Assembly: GCF_004920405.1 (NCBI RefSeq)
Contig: NZ_RFLV01000001.1
Location: 992,001 to 1,056,000, forward strand
Direction: 5' to 3'
DNA from: Pseudomonas leptonychotis
GTDB taxonomy: Bacteria > Pseudomonadota > Gammaproteobacteria > Pseudomonadales > Pseudomonadaceae
DNA: 64,000 nucleotides
The position numbers and the translations under genes are program-made. The notes under the pieces were generated by a model. That model did no database searches. It saw only the letters and a program-made list of their open reading frames with translations, and was not told where the DNA came from. Positions 12,227 to 21,463 of this stretch are shown in pieces. Position 1 is the stretch's first letter. The number at the start of each line of letters is the position of its first letter.

Positions 12227-13653
12227 GGCTGCGCAGCCAGTGCGTTGGCCGGCACCTGCAGACGCTGACCGACCTTGATCACATCGCTTTTCAGCGAATT
12301 GGTAGTGCGCAGCACGGCCAGACTGACCTGATAACGCTGGGCAATCAGCGCCAGGCTTTCACCCGAGCTGACCACGTGCTCACGCGGACCCAGGGTGATC
12401 TTGCCGTTATCACGCAACCAGGCCACATGGGTGCCCGGAGGCGGGTTCTCATGAAAGAACTGCCGTACGCCCGTAATAATCGAGCGCGCCAGCGCCTGCT
12501 GGTGGCTGGAAGAGGCAAGTTTGCGGGCCTCATTGGGATTGGAGATAAACCCCGTCTCGACCAGGATCGAGGGAATATCGGGCGATTTCAGCACCATAAA
12601 ACCGGCCTGCTCTACGCGGCGCTTATGCAGCGGCGTGACCCGGCCCATATTGCCCAGCACCTTGTTGCCCACATTGAGGCTGGATGACAGCGAGGCGGTC
12701 ATCGACAGGTCGAGCAATACCCCGGCGAGCATGCGGTCCTTATCATCCAGGCTGACATTACCGGCGCCGCCGATCAGGTCCGACTGATTTTCCGAATCGG
12801 CCAACCAACGCGCCGTTTCCGAGGTCGCCCCACGGTCCGATAGCGCATACACCGACGCGCCAAATGCTGCAGCCCGAGGCGCGGCATCGGCATGGATGGA
12901 AACAAACAGATCGGCGCCCTTTTTACGGGCGATCTCGGTGCGTTTGCGCAGGGGGATAAAGTAGTCGCCCGTACGCACCAACTCAGCCCGGAAGCCTTTC
13001 TCGGCATTGACCTGGCGCTGCAGCTCTTTGGCAATCGCCAGGGTCACATGCTTCTCATACTGGCCTTTGACCGGCGACAGGGCGCCCGGGTCTTCACCGC
13101 CGTGGCCCGCATCAATAGCAATCACAATATCGCGCTTACCATTGGGTATCGGGGTCAGTTTGGGCGGGGCTTGAGTCGGTGTCACCGGCACTTGCGGCGC
13201 GGTGGCCACAATGGTGGTGGGCAGGCTTGGCGCGCCGCTGCCATCCTGATCAAACAAGTCGACCACCAAACGATGGCCGTACTGCTGATTGGGGGCGAGG
13301 GTAAAACTCTTCGGCGTCACGGCGGCAGAAAGATCAATCACCACCCGCAGGTCTTCCGGCGTGCGCTGCGCAGAACGTACGCCGGTAATCGGGGTATTAC
13401 TCAGGGTCAACTGATCGAAGCCCGTGGCCAGCTTGGCACCACTGACATCAATAACAATGCGATTAGGCGCAGAGAGCAGAAACACGCTGTGCTGCACCGG
13501 CCCGGACAGGTCAAACACCAAGCGAGTGTTATCCGGCGCACGCCACAGCCGCACACTGCGCACATCCGAAGCGGCCATTACATCGGCGGCCATGCCTACC
13601 AATGCCACTCCAATTGCGATGAAACGCGCGCTTATGCGCATAGCCAACCCCAT
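12223..13653 (-). CDS. amiB: N-acetylmuramoyl-L-alanine amidase AmiB type
   Basis: Periplasmic zinc amidase that cleaves the stem peptide from peptidoglycan during daughter-cell separation; about 476 aa. It has a signal peptide ([20 protein letters not shown]), an AMIN domain for localisation ([19 protein letters not shown]) and a proline-rich linker. The Amidase_3 domain has zinc ligands in [11 protein letters not shown], the Glu of GQYEKHV and [10 protein letters not shown]-terminal LysM repeat ([19 protein letters not shown]) binds glycan. ATG 13653 or ATG 13641 can both be the start; the latter has GGGG six bases upstream. tsaE ends only 7 bases before 13653. Confidence 0.95.
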   Translation of the reverse strand: MGLAMRISARFIAIGVALVGMAADVMAASDVRSVRLWRAPDNTRLVFDLSGPVQHSVFLLSAPNRIVIDVSGAKLATGFDQLTLSNTPITGVRSAQRTPEDLRVVIDLSAAVTPKSFTLAPNQQYGHRLVVDLFDQDGSGAPSLPTTIVATAPQVPVTPTQAPPKLTPIPNGKRDIVIAIDAGHGGEDPGALSPVKGQYEKHVTLAIAKELQRQVNAEKGFRAELVRTGDYFIPLRKRTEIARKKGADLFVSIHADAAPRAAAFGASVYALSDRGATSETARWLADSENQSDLIGGAGNVSLDDKDRMLAGVLLDLSMTASLSSSLNVGNKVLGNMGRVTPLHKRRVEQAGFMVLKSPDIPSILVETGFISNPNEARKLASSSHQQALARSIITGVRQFFHENPPPGTHVAWLRDNGKITLGPREHVVSSGESLALIAQRYQVSLAVLRTTNSLKSDVIKVGQRLQVPANALAAQP

Positions 13654-13660
13654 AATTAAT

Positions 13661-14128
13661 TCATGCCTCGACGGCCAAAGTGGCACACCAAGCGGTGCCG
13701 CGCTCGCCGTGCGCCTGCAAACGCAGCACCCGGCCGGCCTCTTGCGGGCTAATGGTAATGTCCAGGTCAGCCTTTGGCAAAACGCCTGCGCCTCGCTGAG
13801 GCCATTCGACGAGACACAATGCATGCCCGTCGAAATAATCACGGATGCCGAGGTACTCCAGCTCTTCGGGATCCACCAAACGATAAAGATCGAAGTGAAA
13901 AACGCGCAACGCGCCAATCTCGTAGGGCTCAACCAGGGTAAAGGTCGGGCTTTTCACCGCCCCTACATGCCCCAGGCCACGAATAATGCCGCGCGACAGG
14001 GTGGTTTTGCCGGCACCCAGGTCGCCATGCAAATAAATCAAGCCAATGCCGCCGGTCACGGCGGCAATGCGCGCCCCCAGCACCAGCATCGCTTCTTCGT
14101 CGGCGGCAAACAGTTCTAACTCAGACAC
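13661..14128 (-). CDS. tsaE: tRNA threonylcarbamoyladenosine synthesis ATPase TsaE
   Basis: P-loop ATPase required with TsaB, TsaC and TsaD for t6A37 modification of tRNAs reading ANN codons; 155 aa, normal length. The Walker A motif is HGDLGAGKTTLSRG, followed by the family motif SPTFTLVEPYE. HFDLYRLVDPEELEYLGIRDY and VEWPQRG are typical of TsaE. The start is GTG 14128 with AGGAG eight bases upstream, inside the 3' end of nnrE (13-base overlap). This is part of the nnrE-tsaE-amiB-mutL-miaA-hfq series shared with many gammaproteobacteria. Confidence 0.97.
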   Translation of the reverse strand: MSELELFAADEEAMLVLGARIAAVTGGIGLIYLHGDLGAGKTTLSRGIIRGLGHVGAVKSPTFTLVEPYEIGALRVFHFDLYRLVDPEELEYLGIRDYFDGHALCLVEWPQRGAGVLPKADLDITISPQEAGRVLRLQAHGERGTAWCATLAVEA

Positions 14129-15615
14129 GCAGACTGCTCCTGCAAAAGTTCACGAATAACCTCACACAAATCACTTGCTGCCAGGCCACGACCTTGCAGC
14201 GCTAACCGTTCGCCGGCGCAGGCGTGTAGATAAACAGCCAGTTGAGCCGCTGGCAATGCCGCCAGCCCCTGGGCGAGCAGCGCTCCGATAACACCTGCCA
14301 ACACATCCCCCAAGCCCGCGCCAGCCATGGCCGGATGACCGCGCTCACACAGCCAAAGCGCCCCATCACAATCGGCAATCAGGCTGCCCGCGCCTTTGAG
14401 CACACAAACCGCCCGATAACGCTGTGCCAGCGCCCGGGCAGCGCCCGGCCGATCCGCCTGCACGGCTGCACTGCTAATCCCAAGCAAACGGGCGGCCTCA
14501 CCAGGGTGCGGCGTCAGCACCGCGCCGGGCGGTAATTCGACTAAGCCCTGGGCCAGAAGATTCAACGCATCGGCGTCCCACACCTGCGCCACGTGGCAGG
14601 TCGCCGCCGCCGACACCAGGCTACGCCCCCAGGCCGCCTGCCCCAAGCCAGGCCCCACCACCCAAACACTGGCATTCACGCCTAATGCCAACAACTGGTT
14701 AGCTGAAGCAACACCTGCCGCCATCACCTCAGGCAAACGCGCCTGCGCCGCCGGCAGATGTTCGCTGCGGGTTGCCAGACTGACCAGCCCGGCGCCGGTA
14801 CGCAATGCGCTCTGCGCCGCCAGCAAACCCGCGCCGGCATACCCCCGGTCACCAGCCACCACCAACACATGCCCCAACTGCCCCTTGTGCACGTTGCGCG
14901 AACGCGCGGGCAGCTGCGGCAGGCTGGCTGGCGCCAGGCGTTGCACGGTAAAAGTTTGCGCGGCGACTAAAGCGGCATCAGCCTGTAAATCATCAAACTG
15001 CAGCTCGCCCAAATACTCCGCTGCTTGGCCGGTAAACAGGCCTAGCTTCAGACCAATCAGGCTGACCGTCAGCTCAGCGCGCACCGCAACGCCCAACGCC
15101 TGCCCCGTGTCGGCGCAGAGCCCTGAAGGTATATCCACCGCCAGCACAGGCAAGCCGCTGGCATTCAGCACACCAATGACCAGGGCATATGGCTCACGCA
15201 CCGCGCCCTGCAGGCCGGTACCAAGCAAAGCGTCAAGCACCACGCCTTGCAACTCGACGCCTTCGCGCCAAGGCTGCACCGGTACGCTGGCAGCCAGCGC
15301 CTGATCACGGGCCAACGCGGCATCGCCCTGCAACTGCGCCGCATCCCCCACCGCCAACACCTGCACCCGCCAGCCCGCGCGCAGCGCTAAAGCCGCCACC
15401 AGATAACCGTCGCCGGCATTATTGCCACGCCCAGCCAGCACTGTGAGTACACCGACATCCGGCCAACGGCGGCGTAAGGTCCGCCAAATGGCATGAGCGG
15501 CGCGGCTCATCAACTCAAACCCTGGCGTGCCGGCAGCGATCAGCCGCGCATCCAGCTCGCGCACTTGTGCAGCGCTGTAGAGCGCCAAAGGAAGATTGTC
15601 AGGAGAATGCGGCAT
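14116..15615 (-). CDS. nnrE: Bifunctional NAD(P)HX repair enzyme
   Basis: Fusion of an N-terminal NAD(P)HX epimerase (YjeF_N, residues ~1-215; GRGNNAGDGYLVA loop) and a C-terminal ADP-dependent NAD(P)HX dehydratase (YjeF_C/CARKD, ~225-499; VLTPHPGEAARLL and GAGLGDVLAGVIGALLAQG). Together they restore hydrated, damaged NADH and NADPH. The 499-aa protein from ATG 15615 has the expected length; the upstream in-frame start at 15675 is rejected because homologues begin at MPHSPDNLP. It is divergent from queG across 60 bases and overlaps tsaE. The dehydratase part is often named NnrD. Confidence 0.95.
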   Translation of the reverse strand: MPHSPDNLPLALYSAAQVRELDARLIAAGTPGFELMSRAAHAIWRTLRRRWPDVGVLTVLAGRGNNAGDGYLVAALALRAGWRVQVLAVGDAAQLQGDAALARDQALAASVPVQPWREGVELQGVVLDALLGTGLQGAVREPYALVIGVLNASGLPVLAVDIPSGLCADTGQALGVAVRAELTVSLIGLKLGLFTGQAAEYLGELQFDDLQADAALVAAQTFTVQRLAPASLPQLPARSRNVHKGQLGHVLVVAGDRGYAGAGLLAAQSALRTGAGLVSLATRSEHLPAAQARLPEVMAAGVASANQLLALGVNASVWVVGPGLGQAAWGRSLVSAAATCHVAQVWDADALNLLAQGLVELPPGAVLTPHPGEAARLLGISSAAVQADRPGAARALAQRYRAVCVLKGAGSLIADCDGALWLCERGHPAMAGAGLGDVLAGVIGALLAQGLAALPAAQLAVYLHACAGERLALQGRGLAASDLCEVIRELLQEQSACLS

Positions 15616-15675
15616 GCGTGGGCTCCGATGTCTGGCAGAATTATACCCACCTCCGCCCCGGTTACCCGCGCTCAT

Positions 15676-16737
15676 ATGAACAGTAATGCCCTAGACCTTG
15701 CAGCCCTCGCCCAGTCGATCAAAGACTGGGGCCGTGAGCTGGGCTTTCAGCAAGTCGGGATTGCCGACGTGCAATTGGGCGAGCACGAGATGCACCTGCA
15801 GCGCTGGCTGGAGGCCGGCTACCAGGGCGAGATGGATTACATGGCCGCCCACGGCAGCAAACGCTCGCACCCGGACGAACTGGTGCCCGGCACCTTGCGC
15901 GTGGTCTCGTTGCGCATGGACTACCTACCTGGCGACACACAGATGGCCAAGCGTCTCGGCCAGCCCGAAAAAGCCTATGTATCGCGCTACGCCTTGGGCC
16001 GCGATTACCACAAACTGATCCGCAAGCGCTTGCAGCAACTGGCCGAGCGCATTCAACAGCAGATCGGCCCCTTCGGCTTTCGCGCTTTCGTCGACAGCGC
16101 ACCGGTGCTGGAAAAGGCTATTGCCGAGCAGGCCGGGCTCGGCTGGATCGGCAAGAACACCCTGGTACTCAACCGCAAAGCTGGCAGTTACTTTTTTCTC
16201 GGCGAACTGTTCGTCGACTTACCCCTGCCCGTCGATGAACCGCACAGCAGCGAGCACTGCGGCCGTTGCACCGCCTGTATGGACATCTGCCCCACCGCAG
16301 CTTTCGTTGGCCCTTATGTGCTGGATGCGCGGCGCTGCATCTCCTACCTGACCATCGAGCTCAAAGGCTCGATACCAGAAGAGCTACGCGCACCGATCGG
16401 CAATCGGGTGTTCGGCTGCGATGATTGCCAGATGGTCTGCCCGTGGAATCGCTTTGCCAAACCTACCGAACAAAGTGACTTTCAACCGCGCCACAGCCTG
16501 GACAACGCCGAGTTGGCCGAACTGTTTTGCTGGAATGAGGACGAGTTTCTCAGCCGCACCGAAGGCTCGCCGCTGCGACGTGCAGGCTATGAGCGCTGGC
16601 TACGCAACTTGGCAGTCGGCTTAGGTAACGCGCCCTCAAGCATTCCGGTACTGGAAGCACTCAAAGCGCGCCGCGAATACCCTTCAGCATTAGTGCGCGA
16701 ACATGTTGAATGGGCGCTGGCGCAGCACGACCTCTAA
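15676..16737 (+). CDS. queG: Epoxyqueuosine reductase
   Basis: Catalyses the last step of queuosine synthesis, reducing epoxyqueuosine to queuosine in tRNAs with GUN anticodons, using cobalamin and two 4Fe-4S clusters. The 353-aa protein carries the two ferredoxin-type Cys sets CGRCTACMDICP (about 194-205) and CDDCQMVCPWN (about 249-259). The conserved QAGLGWIGKNTLVLNRKAGS is present, and the C-terminus has a HEAT-like segment. ATG 15676 is the family start (MNSNALDLAALAQ). It is divergent from nnrE with a 60-base shared upstream region. Confidence 0.97.
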   Translation: MNSNALDLAALAQSIKDWGRELGFQQVGIADVQLGEHEMHLQRWLEAGYQGEMDYMAAHGSKRSHPDELVPGTLRVVSLRMDYLPGDTQMAKRLGQPEKAYVSRYALGRDYHKLIRKRLQQLAERIQQQIGPFGFRAFVDSAPVLEKAIAEQAGLGWIGKNTLVLNRKAGSYFFLGELFVDLPLPVDEPHSSEHCGRCTACMDICPTAAFVGPYVLDARRCISYLTIELKGSIPEELRAPIGNRVFGCDDCQMVCPWNRFAKPTEQSDFQPRHSLDNAELAELFCWNEDEFLSRTEGSPLRRAGYERWLRNLAVGLGNAPSSIPVLEALKARREYPSALVREHVEWALAQHDL

Positions 16738-16758
16738 CCCGGCAACCGTTACCCAAAG

Positions 16759-16782
16759 AAAAACCCGCCGAAGCGGGCTTTT
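16759..16782. terminator. Bidirectional terminator between queG and orn
   Basis: The stem CCCGC/GCGGG closes on the plus strand with loop CGAA and on the minus strand with the stable loop TTCG. It is followed by CTTTTG on the plus strand and TTTTTC on the minus strand. The location between the convergent queG and orn ends fits termination of both. Confidence 0.85.
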
Positions 16783-16788
16783 GCGGCA

Positions 16789-17331
16789 TCACACTTTCAG
16801 CAAGTGCTGACGGTAATGTTGCAGCTCAGCGATGGACTCACGGATATCATCCAACGCTTTATGCGTGCCCTGCTTCTGAAACGACTCTTTAACCTGTGGG
16901 GCCCACAGGCCAGCGAGAATTTTAAGGGTCGACACATCCAGATTGCGGTAGTGGAAGTAGGCATCCAGATTCTGCATGTACTTGCACAGAAAACGCCGAT
17001 CCTGGCCAATGCTGTTGCCGCAGATCGGCGATTTACCCTTAGGCACCCACTGCTCAAGAAAAGCGATGGTCATCGCCTCAGCTTCGGCAGGGCCGATCGT
17101 GCTTTCGCGCACCCGCTGAGTCAGACCGCTACCACCATGGGTGCGCGTATTCCATTCATCCATACCGGCGAGCAGCTCATCACTCTGATGCACGGCAATC
17201 ACCGGCCCTTCAGCAAGGATGTTCAGCTCACTGTCGGTAACGATGGTGGCCATCTCGATGATGACGTCCGTTTCGGGCTCAAGACCGGTCATTTCCAGGT
17301 CGATCCAAATCAGGTTATTGGCGTTCTGCAT
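16789..17331 (-). CDS. orn: Oligoribonuclease
   Basis: 3'-5' exoribonuclease of the DEDDh family that degrades di- to short oligoribonucleotides; in pseudomonads it also clears pGpG, the product of c-di-GMP breakdown. The 180-aa protein has all motifs: [10 protein letters not shown] (Asp12, Glu14), [22 protein letters not shown] and [10 protein letters not shown] with the general-base His and the last Asp. The link to c-di-GMP turnover is of interest because fimX and a PilZ-like gene lie about 8-11 kb away. Confidence 0.98.
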   Translation of the reverse strand: MQNANNLIWIDLEMTGLEPETDVIIEMATIVTDSELNILAEGPVIAVHQSDELLAGMDEWNTRTHGGSGLTQRVRESTIGPAEAEAMTIAFLEQWVPKGKSPICGNSIGQDRRFLCKYMQNLDAYFHYRNLDVSTLKILAGLWAPQVKESFQKQGTHKALDDIRESIAELQHYRQHLLKV

Positions 17332-17426
17332 GCACGGCTCCTCGACTAAGGCCGACAGTTTAACAGGCCGCCGAAAAACTACAGCGCTCGGCTATGCGGT
17401 GTTGATGCCGGCCTGTAATAAATAAA

Positions 17427-18200
17427 TCAGCCGCGCATGCGCCATAACAAGAGCCGCGACTTGCGCCAGTCGTGCAGTTCGATCTGCTGATCGGCCGGCT
17501 GCCCAGGCACCTCGAAAGTGTTGCTGATCAGCAAGCTGCCGGACGGCATCTGCGCGCAGGCCTTGACCCACAACTCAGGCATCGGCGCAGGTGAGAGGAA
17601 GCAATACACCACATCGAACGCGGACAGGTCGCTGCGCCAGAGGTTTTCATAACGGATCTGGCAATTGCTCTGGGGCAAGGCACGCAACCAGGCGATTACA
17701 AAGGACAGCGGCGCGGTTTCCACCCCAACAAACTGCGCCTGCGGGAACTGCCGGGCCAGGGTCAGCAGGGTGCCTGCAGGGCCGCAGCCCAGATCGATAA
17801 AGCGAAAGTGTTCGGGTTGCTCGCTCAGTACGCCGAGCAGATGCTGGCGGGCGCCGGCACCCGTCAGATACAACGGCACTCGCTCGCCAAAGCTGTTCCA
17901 GTTGAGCAGCAACAAGAGGACAAATCCGCCAAGAAACACCCAGGACGGCAGCGGCGCACCACTGGCCAGCAGCAGTGCAGGGACGAACAGCAGGTTTAAC
18001 CCACACCACCAGCGCGACAGTCCCACGTAACGTGCCAGAGTGGCAGCCAGCAAGCCTTGCAGCAGACCTACGGCCAGCCAAGTCGGTCGCCAGGGCGACA
18101 GCTGAGCGACTAGATACAGCCCCAGGCCAATCAGCACAGTCGCGCCCAACTGGGCACACAAGGCCAGTAACGCCGGATAGTGGCGAACAACGCGCAGCAT
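17427..18200 (-). CDS. Membrane-anchored SAM-dependent methyltransferase
   Basis: A 257-aa protein with about three N-terminal membrane segments in the first 100 residues (LLALCAQLGATVLIGLGLYL, and SWVFLGGFVLLLLLNWNSF). A cytoplasmic class I methyltransferase fold follows: motif I FIDLGCGPAGTLLTLARQFP near residue 135, then an acidic strand end VGVETAPLS and DVVYCFLSPAPMPELW. The substrate is not predictable. It sits between orn and rsgA, which have consecutive locus tags (PA4951, PA4952) in PAO1, so it is an extra gene relative to that strain. ATG 18198-18200 is the only good start. Confidence 0.8.
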   Translation of the reverse strand: MLRVVRHYPALLALCAQLGATVLIGLGLYLVAQLSPWRPTWLAVGLLQGLLAATLARYVGLSRWWCGLNLLFVPALLLASGAPLPSWVFLGGFVLLLLLNWNSFGERVPLYLTGAGARQHLLGVLSEQPEHFRFIDLGCGPAGTLLTLARQFPQAQFVGVETAPLSFVIAWLRALPQSNCQIRYENLWRSDLSAFDVVYCFLSPAPMPELWVKACAQMPSGSLLISNTFEVPGQPADQQIELHDWRKSRLLLWRMRG

Positions 18201-18319
18201 GCAGACTCCTGAACCGTCCGACCGATGATGCGCCGCAGTTTAGCTGCGCCAGCAGCTCAATAGGCAGCCCGTGCTAGACTCGCGACCGTTTATTGCGCAA
18301 TTCAACTCTCGGAAGACCC

Positions 18320-19351
18320 ATGGCCAAACGCCAACTTAACCGCCGGCAAAACTGGCGTATCGAAAAAATCCAGGGCGAGCGTGCCGCCCGCGCCGCCAAG
18401 CGCGAATCGCAGGCTGTACAGATTCTTGAAGGCGGCGACCTCGGCCCGGAACAGACCGGCCTGGTGATCGCCCACTTCGGCGTGCAGATCGAGGTTGAAG
18501 CACTGGATGGCGAACTGGCCGGCCAGGTATTCCGTTGCCACCTACGCGCCAACCTACCGACCATGGTCACCGGTGACCAGGTGGTGTGGCGCGCCGGCAA
18601 CCAAGGCATTGGTGTGATTGTGGCGCAGTTGCCGCGCAGCACCGAGCTGTGCCGCCCAGATACCCGCGGCCAACTCAAGCCGGTAGCGGCCAACGTCGAC
18701 CTGATCGTGATCGTTTTCGCGCCGCTGCCCGAGCCGCATGCCAACCTGATCGACCGCTACCTGGTGGCCGCCGAACACGCAGGCATTCGCCCGCTGCTGC
18801 TGCTGAATAAGACCGATCTGCTGGATGAGCAGAACGCCGTGGCCCTCAATCGCATGCTCGGGGTTTACCGCGAGCTCGGTTATCCGCTGCTGGAAGTGTC
18901 CGCCCACGGCGGCGACGGCATGCAACAGTTGCAACAGCAACTCGACGGCCACATCAGTGTGTTCGTAGGCCAATCGGGGGTCGGCAAGTCATCACTGGTT
19001 AACAGCCTACTACCCGATATCGACACCCGTGTTGGCCCACTTTCGGAGCAGTCCGGGCTGGGGACTCACACCACCACCACTGCACGCCTGTTCCACTTTC
19101 CCGGCGGCGGCGAACTGATTGATTCTCCTGGGATTCGCGAGTTCGGCCTGGTGCATGTCAGTCGCGATGACGTCGAGGCCGGTTTTATCGAGTTCGGTGA
19201 GCTGATCGGTCAATGCCGCTTCCGCGACTGCAAACATGATCGCGAACCCGGCTGCGCCCTGCTCAAAGCCCTTGAAGATGGTCGTCTGCACCCGCAGCGC
19301 ATGGCCAGTTACCGACAAATTCTGGCCAGCCTGCCGGAAAACGAGTACTGA
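18320..19351 (+). CDS. rsgA: Small ribosomal subunit biogenesis GTPase RsgA
   Basis: Circularly permuted GTPase that promotes late maturation of the 30S decoding centre; 343 aa. It has a basic N-terminal tail ([16 protein letters not shown]) and an OB-fold, then GTPase motifs in permuted order: G4 LLNKTDLL, G1 [18 protein letters not shown] and G3 [11 protein letters not shown] zinc knuckle follows, [17 protein letters not shown] 18320 is preceded by GGAAG and matches homologues; the in-frame start at 18293 is less likely. In pseudomonads rsgA sits beside orn and motAB, as here. Confidence 0.97.
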   Translation: MAKRQLNRRQNWRIEKIQGERAARAAKRESQAVQILEGGDLGPEQTGLVIAHFGVQIEVEALDGELAGQVFRCHLRANLPTMVTGDQVVWRAGNQGIGVIVAQLPRSTELCRPDTRGQLKPVAANVDLIVIVFAPLPEPHANLIDRYLVAAEHAGIRPLLLLNKTDLLDEQNAVALNRMLGVYRELGYPLLEVSAHGGDGMQQLQQQLDGHISVFVGQSGVGKSSLVNSLLPDIDTRVGPLSEQSGLGTHTTTTARLFHFPGGGELIDSPGIREFGLVHVSRDDVEAGFIEFGELIGQCRFRDCKHDREPGCALLKALEDGRLHPQRMASYRQILASLPENEY

Positions 19352-19374
19352 AAAAATCGCCGGGTGCGATTTTT
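19351..19374 (+). terminator. Terminator of rsgA
   Basis: AAAAATCGC and GCGATTTTT form a stem around CGGGT, with T residues at the 3' end, overlapping the rsgA stop region. It is followed by a second, stronger hairpin at 19418-19445. Confidence 0.75.
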
Positions 19375-19417
19375 AACGTCGCCCCGCGACGGCCCGCAGG
19401 AATGGCAGGCCATCAAC

Positions 19418-19445
19418 AAAAAAGGCCGCGACAGTCGCGGCCTTT
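19418..19445 (-). terminator. Terminator downstream of motB
   Basis: The 8-bp perfect stem GGCCGCGA/TCGCGGCC with loop CAG is flanked by A and T runs on both sides; on the minus strand it is followed by TTTTTTG. It lies 16 bases past the motB stop and would end the motAB transcript; it could also back up the rsgA terminator. Confidence 0.88.
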
Positions 19446-19461
19446 CATTTACAGCCAACGC

Positions 19462-20484
19462 TTATTCTGTGGGCTGATCGAACTGCAACACGCCGTCCTC
19501 AAAAATATTCAGCCGCTCACGTAACTGCCCGCCGGGCAGCGGGTCACCTGGGGCAACGGGCGGCTCGATGACGGGGGCAGCCGTTGGATCACCTACAGGT
19601 GTCTCAGTGGGCGGATCTGCAGAGTCACTTTGCGCCCCCTCAATGGCACGCTGGGCCTTCTTAGTGAGCACCACGATATCGATACGCCGGTTGACCGGAT
19701 TGAGCGGCTTATCCCGATCAAACAACGCCGACGACGCATAGCCCACCACCCGCGCCACTTGGTCGTCATCATAACCGCCGGCAATCAGCACGCGCCGCGC
19801 CGCATTAGCGCGATCGGAGGACAGCTCCCAGTTGCCATACCCTCCACGCCCGACAAAGGGCGCAGCATCGGTATGGCCGCTGACGCTTATCTTGTTAGGC
19901 ACCGCCGCAATAGTGTCGGTCATGGCCAGCAGGATATCTTCGAAATAGGACTGCAGACGCGCACTGCCCGAGGCAAACATCGGCCTATTCTCGGCGTCCA
20001 TAATCTGGATGCGCAGGCCATCCTGGGTGATTTCGAAGAGAATCTGGTCTTTAAAATTCTGCAGCTGAGGGTTTTCCTCAACCTTGTTCTGCAATTCCTG
20101 CAGCAACAACTCCAGGCGCTCGCGCTCGACTTCTTCGGCTACCGACTCGGCCTGTTCCTTATTGAGGTCAGCCTGGTCATCTTCAGCAGGGGTTTTCTCC
20201 TCCTGCGGGACATCATTGAGCGTTCTGTCCGGCGATGGCGTGGGCGTTCCACCCAGATCAATCACATAAGGACTGGCACTCTCGGAGAACCCTACCGGGT
20301 CCTGAAAGTAACCCGAAATCAGCTTCTTCTGCTCAGGCGTGGCCGACGACATCAGCCACATCACCATAAAGAACGCCATCATCGCGGTGGCAAAGTCAGC
20401 AAAGGCGATTTTCCAGGCGCCACCGTGGTGGCCACCGGCAATCTTCTTGACCCGCTTGACGATAATCGGCTGGTTATTCTCCAT
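19462..20484 (-). CDS. motB: Flagellar motor stator protein MotB
   Basis: Stator subunit that anchors the proton channel to peptidoglycan; 340 aa. A single N-terminal membrane helix carries the proton-accepting Asp30 (KIAFADFATAMMAFFMVMWL). After a Glu-rich linker (~100-140) comes an OmpA-like peptidoglycan-binding domain with SVSGHTDAAPF and SSDRANAARRVL near residues 195-240. The C-terminal tail is rich in Pro, Thr and Glu. The gap after motA is eight bases, an operon. It corresponds to the proton-driven MotAB pair beside rsgA in P. aeruginosa, distinct from MotCD. Confidence 0.96.
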   Translation of the reverse strand: MENNQPIIVKRVKKIAGGHHGGAWKIAFADFATAMMAFFMVMWLMSSATPEQKKLISGYFQDPVGFSESASPYVIDLGGTPTPSPDRTLNDVPQEEKTPAEDDQADLNKEQAESVAEEVERERLELLLQELQNKVEENPQLQNFKDQILFEITQDGLRIQIMDAENRPMFASGSARLQSYFEDILLAMTDTIAAVPNKISVSGHTDAAPFVGRGGYGNWELSSDRANAARRVLIAGGYDDDQVARVVGYASSALFDRDKPLNPVNRRIDIVVLTKKAQRAIEGAQSDSADPPTETPVGDPTAAPVIEPPVAPGDPLPGGQLRERLNIFEDGVLQFDQPTE

Positions 20485-20492
20485 GGCTCGCG

Positions 20493-21344
20493 TTAGCCCC
20501 CACGCATGGCCTGCTCAAGCTCGGCAAAGCTTGGGCGGTGCGCTGGATAGAGCACTTTGCGCGAGAACTCCACGGCAAGCGAAGGCGGCATACCGGAGGC
20601 CGACGCAACCAGCCCGGCCTTGATTGCCTCATAGACATTCAGCTCTTCCTTGGCATCGTGCTCCAGCGCACCAGCCAACGGGCCGAAGAAACCATAGGAC
20701 GCCAGAATCCCGAGGAACGTACCTACCAGAGCGGTACCGACCTTCTCACCAATCTCTGCGTTATCAGCCTCGGCGAGGATCGACATGGTGATCACGATGC
20801 CCAGCACGGCCGCCACAATACCCATGGCCGGCATGCCATCGGCAACCTTCGCCACGGCATGCGCGGGGTGCTCAAGTTCCTCCTTAAGGCTGGTGATCTC
20901 CATATCAAACAAGCCCTCAAGCTCGTGCGGAGCCATGTTGCCGGACGACATGATGCGTAAATAGTCGCAGATGAAGGCGATCATCCGCTGATCTTTGAGG
21001 ATGCCAGGGTACTTACTGAATATTGGACTGGCGGCAGGGTCTTCAACATCGGCTTCGATGGCCATCATGCCTTCGCGGCGACTCTTGTTGAGAATCTCAT
21101 AAAGCAGCTTCAGCACATCCAGGTAGTAATGATGAGTGAAGCGCGAGCTGAACATGCTCAGCGACTTCTTGAACACCTGCATGAACATGCTGCCAGGGTT
21201 GGCCTGCAGAAATGCCCCCAACGCGGCGCCGCCAATGATCATCACTTCGAAGGGGTGGACCAACGCCATAAACTTACCGCCGGAGAGGATAAACCCCCCT
21301 AAAACGCTGGCGAATACAACAATGATGCCGATGATTTTTGCCAT
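20493..21344 (-). CDS. motA: Flagellar motor stator protein MotA
   Basis: Membrane stator subunit that couples proton flow to flagellar rotation; 283 aa with four predicted helices. The first pair lies at residues 1-55 (IGIIVVFASVLGGFILSGGK and HPFEVMIIGGAALGAFL). The second pair is around residues 165-220 (MGIVAAVLGIVITMSIL and VGTALVGTFLGILASYG). A large cytoplasmic loop and a charged C-terminus contact FliG. The gene precedes motB in the usual order; a HDOD gene is divergent upstream. Confidence 0.97.
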   Translation of the reverse strand: MAKIIGIIVVFASVLGGFILSGGKFMALVHPFEVMIIGGAALGAFLQANPGSMFMQVFKKSLSMFSSRFTHHYYLDVLKLLYEILNKSRREGMMAIEADVEDPAASPIFSKYPGILKDQRMIAFICDYLRIMSSGNMAPHELEGLFDMEITSLKEELEHPAHAVAKVADGMPAMGIVAAVLGIVITMSILAEADNAEIGEKVGTALVGTFLGILASYGFFGPLAGALEHDAKEELNVYEAIKAGLVASASGMPPSLAVEFSRKVLYPAHRPSFAELEQAMRGG

Positions 21345-21463
21345 AGAAAGAGACTTGCCAGAGAGGGTAGAAAGGGGCTTTGCAAAACAACCCTTCTATT
21401 TATCGGAAGTTTTGCGCGAGACTATAGCCAGTTAAGGTCAAAAGCCAGCTTGTCTCAACCCGC

